DNA of 64,000 bases, from contig JAKZAN010000004.1 of assembly GCA_023053545.1 (NCBI GenBank), positions 10,416,001-10,480,000 on the forward strand, given 5' to 3'. The stretch comes from Lepidurus packardi (lineage: Eukaryota; Arthropoda; Branchiopoda; Notostraca; Triopsidae). The notes beneath the pieces are model-generated. The model worked only from the letters and a program-made list of their open reading frames with translations. It searched no databases and was not told the DNA's origin. Positions within the stretch are counted from its first letter, which is position 1. Each line of letters starts with the position of its first letter. Positions 46,123-56,851 of the stretch are shown in pieces. Position numbers and translations under genes: made by a program.

Positions 46123-48006
46123 TCAACTCAACGCTACCACAGCCTTCAAGGGCGGGACTCCAACAATCAAATGATTCTTGGGGGTACACGTGGCAGGTTT
46201 GAATTTCGACAACGTTACGCAATACCCAAGTTCCACCGCTGACATTGCTCGGTCCAAGTCCACCGTAACCATACATAATTTGCCCTGATCTGTCTTCTGG
46301 TGTTCAGCATGATGAGTTTGATCTGACCCGTGTGCTAATTGGCAAAACACTTCATCATTCACACCACGTTGCTTATAGAGTTGACTCTGCGGATAAACCA
46401 CCCCTAAACCCACCTTCAAGTTCCCATAGCAACAAGGACAGAGCACAAAAGCCGCCATATTCCTCTTACATGCTAATAAAACCAAGTCTGTTACCACTCC
46501 ACAGGCGTGCAACGCAATTCCAATATCAAATTTCCCTTTAAAATAATCCAAATTACTCTGGATAACCGTTACGTTTTGTAAACCTAACTTTTGAACTCGA
46601 TCCCTAGCTCTGGTAATCGAATCTTCTTTGCTATCGATTAACGTAATTTGGCACTGGGGTAAATGGTAAGCCAATATGATACCTAAATGCCCGCCACCCG
46701 AGCAAAACTCGACGATGACGTCACCAGCTTTGGCCATTTTCAGCACCGGTTGGGCCATGTTTTGCAACTGTTCTAATTTGCGAGGTAAGCGAGTCATCGG
46801 CAAGCCCCCATCTGAAGGATGCACAAAAGGTGGCAAGGCCTGCCAATCAATGCCATCTTGGAGTGTTAGCAGATCGAGGGCAGGTTCCTGGGTTTCGCCT
46901 TGCCACTTGTTCAAAATGGTGTCATCGAGCTTCAGGTTTTGATGGACTTGCTGACATCCAAGATCCAAGTGATCGAGCTCGCCTGCGTGCAAATGCATGG
47001 CTTTTAAGTTCAGCAGCACTTCATCTATGTCTTCTTGCTTGGTAAATAAACGGCGTTCGGGTTTGTATCGCTTTGGGTCTTTTTTGTACAGACTGACGAG
47101 GGCCACTTCTGGCAAATTCGCACTCAGCGGGGGCTTGAGCAACCGGAGGCTCTTTCGATTCCTTCCCACGCCTTCAACGAGTGCTAACGCTTTCGCCAAG
47201 CCTTCTTCTCGCTCCAATTTGCGAAGCCACTCACAAGTGGAAGGGATAAGACGCTCTAGAACGATTCCGTCCTCGCTTTGCAACAATTCAAAGAGCAGAT
47301 GATAGCCAGGGTACAAGAGCAGATCCGATAACGTCATGTCAGGTCCTTCGGCGTAACTATGCGCCAACTCAGTCTGGGCTACGACAGTTGAAACAGCTTG
47401 AATATTCGATTTGACGTCCTTGTTGTGGTCTTGCCATTTCTTGAGCACGTTGTGGATTCGCAAAGGTTGTCGTAGATGGTGTTCGAAACGAGCCACATCT
47501 GCAGGCAACTCGATGGATTGCTTTGTGTCGTTCTCAATGAGGCTCTGGAGCAGCGTTTTAACGCTGTCTTGGAAATCCATTTCGCAAAAATGGGTCCAAA
47601 TAGAGGCCTCGGCTGGAGCACCCAGGCAATTTTGTCGAAAACCTAAGAAGCGAGTGGATTTAGCTGAGTTGGCACACAGATGTTTCAGCATATATCGTGC
47701 CACAGCGGCTAGTCCGGCGATGACGACGTGGGGACCGTCTAATAAGGCAGGAAGCTGTACATTGCCCACGACTGCAAAATCTGGCGAATCAGGATCCAAT
47801 TTGTGACAAACCAAGGCCAGCGGGGCATTTTGAAGGTGGAATATGGGGCTATTAGGCGTTGAAAGCATTTCGCATGTAAAAATCTGGATCTCAATGTTGC
47901 AATAACGGGCGATAAACAAGGAAATCCAGCCTTCAAGGTTGGTAGGAAGACAGGCATCATCAATAGGGCCGGATACGGGGTAAGTGCCAATAAAAAGTTT
48001 CGCCAT
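46123..48006 (-). CDS. GSTCD: Glutathione S-transferase C-terminal domain-containing protein (GSTCD)
   Basis: An intronless ORF of 627 aa. The first half matches the GST-C-like region of GSTCD (a LSDLLLYPGYHLLFELL helix and flanks). The C-terminal third, from about residue 425, is a Rossmann-type methyltransferase fold: VIVEFCSGGGHLGIILAYHL (SAM motif I), ITLIDSKEDSITRARDRVQK, then FDIGIALHACGVVTDLVLLA and LCPCCYGNLK. Family members are poorly characterised and the substrate is unknown. The ATG is in good context (CAAAAATGG). JTB lies upstream on the same strand with only 12 nt between its stop and this start, leaving no room for a separate promoter. GSTCD is therefore probably expressed from a shared transcript, from an internal promoter inside JTB, or by trans-splicing. 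Confidence 0.93.
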   Translation of the reverse strand: MAKLFIGTYPVSGPIDDACLPTNLEGWISLFIARYCNIEIQIFTCEMLSTPNSPIFHLQNAPLALVCHKLDPDSPDFAVVGNVQLPALLDGPHVVIAGLAAVARYMLKHLCANSAKSTRFLGFRQNCLGAPAEASIWTHFCEMDFQDSVKTLLQSLIENDTKQSIELPADVARFEHHLRQPLRIHNVLKKWQDHNKDVKSNIQAVSTVVAQTELAHSYAEGPDMTLSDLLLYPGYHLLFELLQSEDGIVLERLIPSTCEWLRKLEREEGLAKALALVEGVGRNRKSLRLLKPPLSANLPEVALVSLYKKDPKRYKPERRLFTKQEDIDEVLLNLKAMHLHAGELDHLDLGCQQVHQNLKLDDTILNKWQGETQEPALDLLTLQDGIDWQALPPFVHPSDGGLPMTRLPRKLEQLQNMAQPVLKMAKAGDVIVEFCSGGGHLGIILAYHLPQCQITLIDSKEDSITRARDRVQKLGLQNVTVIQSNLDYFKGKFDIGIALHACGVVTDLVLLACKRNMAAFVLCPCCYGNLKVGLGVVYPQSQLYKQRGVNDEVFCQLAHGSDQTHHAEHQKTDQGKLCMVTVDLDRAMSAVELGYCVTLSKFKPATCTPKNHLIVGVPPLKAVVALS

Positions 48007-48018
48007 TTTTGCGGAAGA

Positions 48019-48700
48019 CTAAAAAGGAGCGTTGATTTGGCGTTGAATACGCCGATAAGCTCGCTGCTCGAGTGTTTTCTGTCGCAGAAAGACGCAAACA
48101 GAAGAAGCCAAACCAGTTAACAATGCCGATCCTTCAAACGTCCAGAACTTGCGCTCTTCTAACCAAGTCACTTTATGGCAACTAAAGACGAAATGTTTTA
48201 CAGACGTATTTACAGATGTAATTGTATGTTGTTACCTTCGGTACACTGTTCCAGATTTACTGCAATTGACAGCTTCTTTGTAGCCTGTTGCAACACATGC
48301 TGCAATTGAATTACTCGTTTTCTCGAATTCTACAAGGAAATGTAATGGTTTTGTTAGTACTTCCCGCTAGCTGACATGGGGAGTTTGTTTCTAGGATACC
48401 AGAGCAAGGATGACACTCTTCTGTAACACCAAAGGACTCTTTTTGCCAACAAAGATCCTTCTCGGGCAAAGTAACTGGAGCAGGCGTCTTTACGTGATGG
48501 TCGTTATTGGCCAAATGATTTTCAAACACTAATACAAGCACTGATACCCTAGGAAAATAGAAAGTAAATACAATTATAAATAAACACCCAAAATCCAACA
48601 TTTTCACCCTAAAGGAATGAATAATTTAATTAAAATCATCTTACCCAACTAAACATGCAATAGATATGATCATACGTTTCTTATTACACGACTCTATCAT
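48019..48700 (-). CDS. JTB: JTB-like membrane protein (jumping translocation breakpoint)
   Basis: JTB is a small conserved type I membrane protein, reported to act in cytokinesis and mitochondria. Four exons on the minus strand, 48700-48645, 48548-48400, 48329-48236 and 48181-48019, give 153 aa (human 146). An N-terminal hydrophobic stretch spans the first splice (RMIISIACLVG then VSVLVLVF). The cysteine-rich ectodomain reads CWQKESFGVTEECHPCS, as in human JTB's CW..EEF...EECSPCS. TGYKEAVNC and SCHKV follow, then LEERKFWTFEG before the transmembrane helix, and a basic tail QKTLEQRAYRRIQRQI. Every junction keeps frame. The introns are 51-96 nt. The stop codon TAG sits at the end of CTCCTTTTTAG, a good 3' splice site just before GSTCD. 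Confidence 0.9.
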
Positions 48701-50099
48701 GGTTTCATAGCTTGTCGCACTTGTAAAAAACTTTTACAACTGTAAATTCACTCTAAAACTTTTGCTCTGCCTTGTCATCACCTGAAAATAACAACAGCCA
48801 AAGTACATATCGATAATCACTTAAAATTGACATTGACAGCATCTATATCGATCCCTGATTACCAGCGCAGTATTTCAAATCCCCAGTTCTATTAACGTTC
48901 AACTAAGACCATTAAATATCTACAGCTCAGTTATAAATAAAGGCAATAAATGACAAAATAATACTTTAAGCATTAATTAAGACAGGTTTTTTCTTCCTAC
49001 TGGATAATTCAATTTTCAATTTGCGAATAACATAATTGAATCATTTACAGCCCTTGTAAAAGATACATTCTCGGTTACAACGGAGACAAGAACACAGTTC
49101 GTTTGATCGGTTTGGTTTATTCACATAACAAAGGGCTCTAAAAGCTGCACTGAAAGAAAAAAACTGGTTTTTGTCTAAAATTTACTTTAACGACTCTTCT
49201 CTAAAGTTTGCTCCAGAGCGAACGACTCCTTCATCAGTGCTTACCCACGACTACTCGCGCAAGAGCTATTTTATGTTCTCTTTCCTAGCCCATTTTGGGC
49301 TCGTATGTGGGGGAATAACACGGAGAACGCACACGTCAAGCAACCATTGTAATATGCTAATCAAACTGGCAAAGAAAGAATACCTGATGATGATACACGC
49401 TAGCCTTTCTATTGCTCCTAAATGTATCTTATAGATTCTCAACGACACTTTATATCTGGATGTCTGGAACCAAAACCTACAACTTTGGATTTTTCACCTG
49501 AAAATTTGTAAAGTTATTAAGCACGCAACTTAAACAGAGGGACAGAGGGAGGGAGGGCGAATCTAAAATCCTTTGATTGATCAAAATTTGGGGGGTGCAG
49601 TACTAAGATAGGAGAGTTTAAGTGCTATTAGCTGACAGGTGGGTCCCAGTGGCAAATGAGATTATGACAACTCTTGACAAGAATGAAATCGTAAGTCCCT
49701 CTCTTGCTAAGCGTTACATGGGGAGCTTTCTAAGTCGTCACACTTTTTAAAAGTATCCTTTCCCTTTACACTTATCGTGAGAGAAAAGGCCAGTAACTTC
49801 AGCGTCTCCATGGTGACTTAATGATCCAGCATCCAGTTCTCTTTTCTTATCCAGCACCTAGCTTTGACAACTGGAGATGTTAGCAAGACAGAAATAAAGC
49901 TACAGAAAAACTGTTGGATGTATTAAGAAACACTACCGTTTGGTGACAAAGTCTTTCTCAAGAAAAGAATTTTCGCTCGTTATATTACATATCCGTGGGT
50001 TGAACAAATAGGTTAACTCATCACCCCGGCAATGGTAAAGACAGGTAATATGGTACATCTAAAGTAAAAATCTAGTTATATTCACACTATATTTCTGCA

Positions 50100-50165
50100 C
50101 CAATGTGCCGCTAACGAGAATTGAATCCTCAAACATCCACAACAAAGCTCTACCAGTTAAGTACC
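50100..50165 (-). tRNA. Degenerate tRNA-like sequence (probable pseudogene)
   Basis: On the minus strand, TTAACTGGTAGAGC resembles a tRNA A box and D-arm, and GAGGATTCAATTCTC resembles a weakened T-arm (canonical GGTTCGATTCC). The 3' end GCGGCAC does not pair well with the 5' end, so a functional tRNA is unlikely. Confidence 0.3.
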
Positions 50166-52379
50166 AAAGGCGAAGAAACGAAACAAAATGGCGTCTCCCG
50201 CTCACGACGCATCAAAACAAACGTTTCGCGGGTAGCGCGCTGCACACAATCGAATTTTGTTTTAAAAAAACACCCGTTTGCCATGCAACTTTTTGCTTCA
50301 GGAGTGTAAACAAATGCTATAGATAAAAAAATTCCTCGAACTGAAACATTCAATAGCACTTTTCCCTTCTTTAACCCAGAGCAAAACAATTTTAGACGTC
50401 GTTTGGAGCGTAGGTTGTATTCTCCACAGTGGAGTACTCTACACTCCTGTAGTATAAGTTTGATTAGTTTTAGTCAAGCCGATTCCAAGGCTTTTGTTGT
50501 TTCCTGCTATTGCCCACCATGGGGTCTCCATAACGTTCCGTGAAAACAAATAATATTCCCCTTTTCCAGGCGGTATTATTATATCCAACCCTTTCTCTGT
50601 GTAGGAAGGCGTAATGAAACGATTCTCTGGATTCTCTCACAAAGGCAGCCCCCCACTAGTATACCTCGCAACGACAACCTCTTTCGCATGCCAGACGGTC
50701 GTTCTTCCGACAACTTCATTCATTTCTCTCGTCTGGAAACTTTGTTCTTACGCTAGCCTTGTCTTTCCTATGTTAAAAACACGTACGGCATGTGTGTCTG
50801 TGTACATTCCAACCTTTTGTCAATGACGTGACAAGGAACCTTACGACAACTCCCCAATCCTTTTGACTCGAAAGACACCCATCCCTCGCTGACGGTGTTT
50901 CCATCATGGTCTCATTTACATGAAAAAATAGTTGAGTACTTCTAATACCAAAATGAACTCTGGTTCCTGAAACTGAACATGAGCGAAAAATACCAGGAAC
51001 TTCGAAGGGTTTGTACTTAGGACTTGTTTGACTCTTTTTTTTACGACTGACACTTCCCAAACTCAAATGTCTCATAAAAGGCATGAAAAATGCGTCCCGC
51101 TTACAAAGCTCGCGCCAGTGTTCTAAACCATCCACCCACATGGTGAAAAAAAAACCGTCAGCTTTTTATAGCCCCTTTTTCCCATAGCTACAATCAAATA
51201 AAGTTCCTCTTTGGTTCAGGAAAAATTCGCTCGCAAAGTTCATTGTTGCATACTAAGCCTCGGCGACGGCGTTACTTTCTATGCGCCGCTATAAGAATAT
51301 CAATCAGATCGCAAAGCCTTCGCAGACAAAAGGAAAAAATAACTAAAAAAGTATTCGAGCCTGAAAGTATACCTTTAGGGCCCAAGGCTAGTGCTATATT
51401 CTGCCTCAAATCGAGCCAGGGATAACGATTCCAGTGCTGCATAGGAATCAACATTCATTGTTGTTACATATACTGATACGACGGAGCATTCCATAAATCA
51501 GGCATGGAATCCGTGAACGTGTGAAGCGACGCAAACGTGGTAAAGGCACGCTTAACTTAATTAGGAGCAGAACTGGACGTATATATTCCCTTTTGGAACT
51601 CCAATGTCATCCTGAATGAATTATTAAGCGTTAGAGAAGCACAAGGTTTAGAACATTCCAGCTTGCTTTCTGCACTCCAAATTAAGGTCAACTGCGTTGT
51701 TTAGTCTATACGTGAAGATGAAAAGGACCTTAAGTTACAATGCAATCGAAATATTTACAGGATTCCAAGAATTATGTGGCCCATTTTTCATCTCTAGGTG
51801 TTGACAATTTGGAAAAGAAGAAAAGAGTACAAGATACGATTTATCTCTTTGTTTTCTATTCCTGGCCCGTTGTGGTCGCTATTTCACGCCTATGAACGCT
51901 TCTTGAATAAACAAATGCTAAAAAAAAACTCCATACGTTTCATTTCTTGTCTTTTCCAATTTTTTGCCCTTTCCACAACCTTTAATAAAAAGCTGGGAAA
52001 GCTTTTTAGGAATAGTATAATGGAACTCTCCGGCTTTTCGAACGTTGCACGAAAACGGCAGAAGCTTCAGTCGATCTTAAGGCAAGTCGTATACAATCCA
52101 AAATGGCGCCCCGTTTGTTTCTTCGCTCAAGAGTTTTGCTTCAAAAGCGGATTGCTCAATGAAGAGTAAAAAAGGAACCGCAAAACCAAAGAGGGAGAAG
52201 AAAAAGCTTGGCTGCAGAGCTTTTACACTTCTTCGGCCACTGATTTTGGCACTCAGCCCACCGTCTCTGGGAGCTAGGCAGTGCAGATGTGCAAAAACGG
52301 CAGGATAGACGCAGTTTGGCATGACTGACGTGTCAGCGTTGACAGTTTCGGTTTTACGTCCCATAATTCTAAATTAAGA

Positions 52380-52640
52380 GGTGTCACGGTTCACGGGCGA
52401 GGTCCTAACTTGTTACTTTAATCTCCAGGAGTCGAATTGTTGGCATTCTCGATTCTTTCGGAGTCCCCGAAACCAATTAAGTGCGCCGGGTGCTTCTAAT
52501 CGCAACTAATAAGCTTTATTCCTTCAAATCCTTCCCAATTAGCTACATTCGTCTGCCAAGGCTTACAACCTATCTCACGAGCTCTCCATAATTCCATAAT
52601 AAAACACTTCTTCTAAGGCTCATTCTATTCTTAAGTATTG
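52380..52640 (-). mobile_element. Possible LTR remnant
   Basis: Read on the minus strand, GGAATAAAGCTTATTAG (a polyadenylation signal) is followed about 120 nt later by CCGTGAACCGTGACA, which looks like an LTR end in CA. No TATA box, internal region or target-site duplication could be fixed, so this is a weak call. Confidence 0.2.
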
Positions 52641-55048
52641 ACTTATTTTTAAAACAATTTTTTGGTATTTTTTATGTTGTTTTGTCAATCCAGACGCGGC
52701 ATATCTCAACAACTTGTGGTGATGTAGTTATACAACACTGCGAACTTGTAATAACTTTTGAAGTTAAATATAGCATCGTGTTCTAAAGAAAGTTGCTCCA
52801 GGAAAGTAAGGACCCTTTTAGCAGAGAAAAAATATAAGTTTGAATAAACCCCACAATAAAAAACAAAATATAGTTACAGCTCCCTTCCGCTGGCTTCTAT
52901 CCAGGTCGTTTGAAACGAAGGGGGATATTTCGTCTCATTGTAAAACGAAAATGTGCATAAGGAAACTATTTTCATCCCGAAATTTTATTTGCTTTGGCTA
53001 GCAGTGCATATGTACCCTTAACGCACATTCTTATCTCGAGAGGGATAGCGAGAGAAGACGAAGAAGAGCTGTTATGGCCCAGAGCAGACCTTCTTTATAA
53101 TTCCACCTGTCACTTAGGATTGCGATAGTAAACCTAAAAGGCAAACGTGGACACTTTTAAGCTTTATTTGTTTTAGTTTTTAATTAGTTTGTATTTATTT
53201 TCTCTCTGTTTTTCTCCCTTAATTCACAGCACGAACGTGACGCCAAGCAATTAAAGCTAATTTTCTGGACATCCTTGGTGACAACAATGCCTAGAAGGAT
53301 GCGACAAAATGGTGAAAAGAAACGGAAATTCAATAAAAGGGAAAAAATAAAAGAAATTGTGGAAATTCAATTACTTGAACACCTTCTGTTAGCATGTATT
53401 TTTGCTTCCAATTTCACAACTATTTAGAGTAGATAATTGCGTTATTACCCTGTACTTTTTTTCCCCTTTTTTCACTGTTGGGGTATATATATCTAGTCGA
53501 ATACTTTTGTACATGTACAATTTGTATACAAATTTCTGGTTGTTATTGAAATCACAACTGGATGCTTCTTTTCGGTGCTGGCTTTGACTAGCGAGTTTGA
53601 ATTTATATAAGTGGTTTTGACAGATATTACAAAGTTATAAGTTACAAGGTAATCAAGCCGGTGGAGGGGGGATTATTTACAGCAATATATAAACCACGGT
53701 TAAGAATCTTTTATTATCGGGGACTGGGCTCTAAGATTCTCTCTAAAAAGAAGGTAGAAGCGAGAAAAGAATTAAACAGCGAGAGGTAAGGTGTTTATAA
53801 CTTTTTTACTTGCAAGAGTTATACCGTATTCACGTGGCCAGGAATATTAGAAGCGAGCCAAACTAAAGCCTGGCGTCATTGAAGACCTATACGTCAAGTC
53901 ATAAATTCTACGCTAGCCCATTTTTGTTTGTTGATAGAAGATTGTATACGGCAGCGATAAAGCAAAGACCTGTCTCTGTTTTATTACTCGCATCCAGGAC
54001 GTATATGAGTAATGATCTACCTACCTCTGATATTTTTTGGGGCATTGGCCGTACTCGCCAAACAGACCTTTAAAAAGCACCCGACTTAGTCGGACAGAGT
54101 CGAATTTAACGGCGTAAATTAATCCCACATGTTCCTCGTGCACATAACTAACTCAAATCACGCACACATTGGTATACAAGGTACTAAAAATGTCCTCACT
54201 TGCATAATTAGCCAAACACACATCAAGTTTAGTCACGCCACGCTTGTTTTGCCACGAGGTTTAAGGTCTGAACCGCGACTAGTTTGAAAAAACGCGCCAA
54301 GCGTTGAACCGCGATTAGTAAGCTTTCGAACGTTTTGCCTGTTGAAAGTTGAGAAACTCGCTTAAATGGCTGTACAAATTACTTCAGATTCCTTTTAGTA
54401 ATAGAACGATAAGAATCTGTAAATCAAAGAAATCAAATACAGTGGCGCAAACTTAATAAAGGAAACTTTTCCACTGATTCGCGAATAGGAAACTTTCCAA
54501 CCTCCCCTTAGCGCTCAGAAAATCGCTTTGAACTCCAGAATACATTACCTTAGGTTGGTTTCAATGAATAGAAATGAATAAAGCTTTGCCTAAGATTTGA
54601 GTCAAAGGAAAAGAATTTCGAGGTTCATAAACTCATTAGTCATGGAGGTATTAAGACAGGGCAATCAGCCAGCTTCAGCGTTGCGGAATCAAATTCTGGC
54701 CTGTCAACATTGAGAATGAAAAGAAGCGTTTCGCTTTTCCCAGCAGGTTTCGGCGCGCGCTGTGCAAATGACAGACCGCCCTTTGGGCGAACATTTTCCA
54801 ATAAACTACTACCCAGAGGAAACCTCAAAGTAGAACCTCTGAAGAAGAAAAAAACGAATCCTAACAGTTGAATGGACACACTTCTATAGCTCTGAGCTGA
54901 GAGTATTAATGAACCCGCTGCTCCCTTGTGTCCGTTTACATTTCGCTTAGTGGAAAAGGACTATACCTCCTGTAGGACTCTTCAACTCTAAAAGAACGTG
55001 AAATAAAAGCAACAAGGTAAGAAAAAATGAACAAAGAGCCGAAAAAGA

Positions 55049-56851
55049 TCACAAATAGGATTCTCGACGGTGCGCTGGACTGGAATTGGCACTCGGTCTC
55101 CGGCTGTCGTCGTTGTCTACACAAAGTCGGACTTCTTCGCTCCCTCCCCGTCCATTTCGACTTGCTCCAATCATAATTTCGTGCTCGCCCGGGTCCCCGT
55201 ACTGGGTATGATAAAACTCTTCACGCATCATGGTATTGAGGGACGAGCACCTCAGACAAAGGATCTCCCGGAAGGGCTTACGGAAGTCTTTATTCAAAGT
55301 GGCGTAGATGATCGGATTCAAGAGGCTGTTGGCGTAGCCCAGCCAGAGAAACACGGAAGACAGCGAGTGCGGAATGGCTTGCGGATTATCAATAAACGGT
55401 CGCACCAAGGCGAGTACAAAAAAGGGCAGCCAGCACAAGGTAAAGGCGGACATGATGATCCCCAGCGTCGTGGAGGCCTTCCGTTCTTTGGCTAATTGAA
55501 AACGCAAGCGTGACTTGCTCGGCCCGCCGGTGGGTCCCGTGCTCGTCAAACCTCGGCTACGCTTCATCAAGTTACACGAAGACGTCGTACTTACAGCGGA
55601 AGACCGAGGGCTTGCCGCACTCAAACTCACTAAAGTACTTCCTAACGCCGCGCCCAGCAGGGCGACCGCCCCGTTGGCATGGGCGTCGTTCGGAACCGTC
55701 GAAGGTTTTTCATAGTCGGGACTACTCGGCTCGGCCGCAAAGAGGTCCAGCGTCTCCCCTTCCTGGGATGTCGTCGACAGCTTCGTTGGCGACATTGAAG
55801 GAGGGGAAGGCCCTTTCTCGACCTGGACGGATGAGTTCAAGTGTCTTGCTTTATCCTCGCCCTGTAACGAGTTTCGATCTCCTTTTAGGCCGCGGACTAG
55901 ACGCGGCGAACACTTTGGTCCTTCCGTTGGTGGCAGCGGGGGCGATGCTTCTTTCGTCTTTAAACGAGCCACTCTAATTGCTGGGCGATGAGTGACATTC
56001 CCGGTTGTCCACAGAGCTAACTTGTTGGCTAATTGGTTTCTCGTCACGGACGCCTTATGCGTGGAACTCCCGGAACGCTCTATTAGATGGGACTGCGCTT
56101 TTTTCTCCTCCTGGACGATGCGGCGGGCGGCTTTGAAGATCTGAATGTACACACATGCCATGATGATTAAAGGTATATAAAAGGAGCCCAGGGTGGCGTA
56201 TATTTGGTACCAAAAGTTCTGGCACACGACGCATTGATTGCCGTCCCCGTGCTCGTTGCCCAAAATGAGCAACGGCGGGACGCTAATACACGCGGCAGAC
56301 AACCACACGCACCCCACGCACCATAACATCCGCTGAGGTGTCCGTTTCACGCCGTACTCGAGCGGTTTAGTAATGGCCGAGTATCGATCCACGCTAATCA
56401 TGCACAAGTTTAGAATGGAAGCCGTGCAAGAAAGCACGTCAAACGACACCCACAGGTCACAGAGAATGGGCCCGAACGGCCAACTACTGAAGATCTCATA
56501 AATCAACGCCATCGGCATGACTAAGACCGCCACGCACAGATCCGAGACGGCTAACGACACCAAGAGGTAATTACAGGGTCGGCGAAGCTTACGGACCAAA
56601 CACACGGCCACGCAAACCAAGATGTTGCCTATCACCGTCCCAACGGTGACGAACAACAAGGTAACGGCGATCGCGATGGCTTCCCAGGATCCATACCGCC
56701 AGAAAGGTTCTCCTGGGGACCAACTTTCTGGTGGGTCCCAGTCCAAGATACTGCTACTATTGGCAGCTGTGGCGGTAGCCGTTACGGTGGTGAGCGACCG
56801 GCCGGGGTACAAGGTAGAGTAGTTGTCCGACTGCTCCCACAATTTCAACAT
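55049..56851 (-). CDS. 5-HT7: 5-HT7-type serotonin receptor (class A GPCR)
   Basis: A Gs-type serotonin receptor of the neuronal plasma membrane, encoded in one uninterrupted 600-aa ORF. Two N-glycosylation sites (NYS at 10, NSS at 31) precede TM1. TM3 is SFDVLSCTASILNLC with the amine-binding aspartate D138, then the DRY motif at 155-157 and ITKPLEYGVKRTPQRM, nearly identical to insect 5-HT7. ACISVPPLLILGNEH and FWYQIYATLGSFYIPL also match. The third intracellular loop is very long (about residues 240-470), Ser/Thr-rich and basic. TM6 has LCWLPFF and TM7 has NSLLNPIIYATLNKDFRKPF, followed by CLRCSSLNTMMRE and a C-terminal RRESYL, as in fly 5-HT7. The start at 56851 is the first ATG. The subtype is well supported; ligand response is inferred. 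Confidence 0.94.
   Translation of the reverse strand: MLKLWEQSDNYSTLYPGRSLTTVTATATAANSSSILDWDPPESWSPGEPFWRYGSWEAIAIAVTLLFVTVGTVIGNILVCVAVCLVRKLRRPCNYLLVSLAVSDLCVAVLVMPMALIYEIFSSWPFGPILCDLWVSFDVLSCTASILNLCMISVDRYSAITKPLEYGVKRTPQRMLWCVGCVWLSAACISVPPLLILGNEHGDGNQCVVCQNFWYQIYATLGSFYIPLIIMACVYIQIFKAARRIVQEEKKAQSHLIERSGSSTHKASVTRNQLANKLALWTTGNVTHRPAIRVARLKTKEASPPLPPTEGPKCSPRLVRGLKGDRNSLQGEDKARHLNSSVQVEKGPSPPSMSPTKLSTTSQEGETLDLFAAEPSSPDYEKPSTVPNDAHANGAVALLGAALGSTLVSLSAASPRSSAVSTTSSCNLMKRSRGLTSTGPTGGPSKSRLRFQLAKERKASTTLGIIMSAFTLCWLPFFVLALVRPFIDNPQAIPHSLSSVFLWLGYANSLLNPIIYATLNKDFRKPFREILCLRCSSLNTMMREEFYHTQYGDPGEHEIMIGASRNGRGGSEEVRLCVDNDDSRRPSANSSPAHRRESYL

Larger units (their letters stand above)
48701..55048. 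other. 6.3-kb region without a clear gene
   Basis: No ORF here has a recognisable domain. It holds a degenerate minus-strand tRNA-like sequence (50100-50165), a possible LTR remnant (52380-52640) and an exon-like plus-strand segment at 53230-53427. This region includes the JTB promoter side and the 3' flank of the serotonin receptor. Confidence 0.5.
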
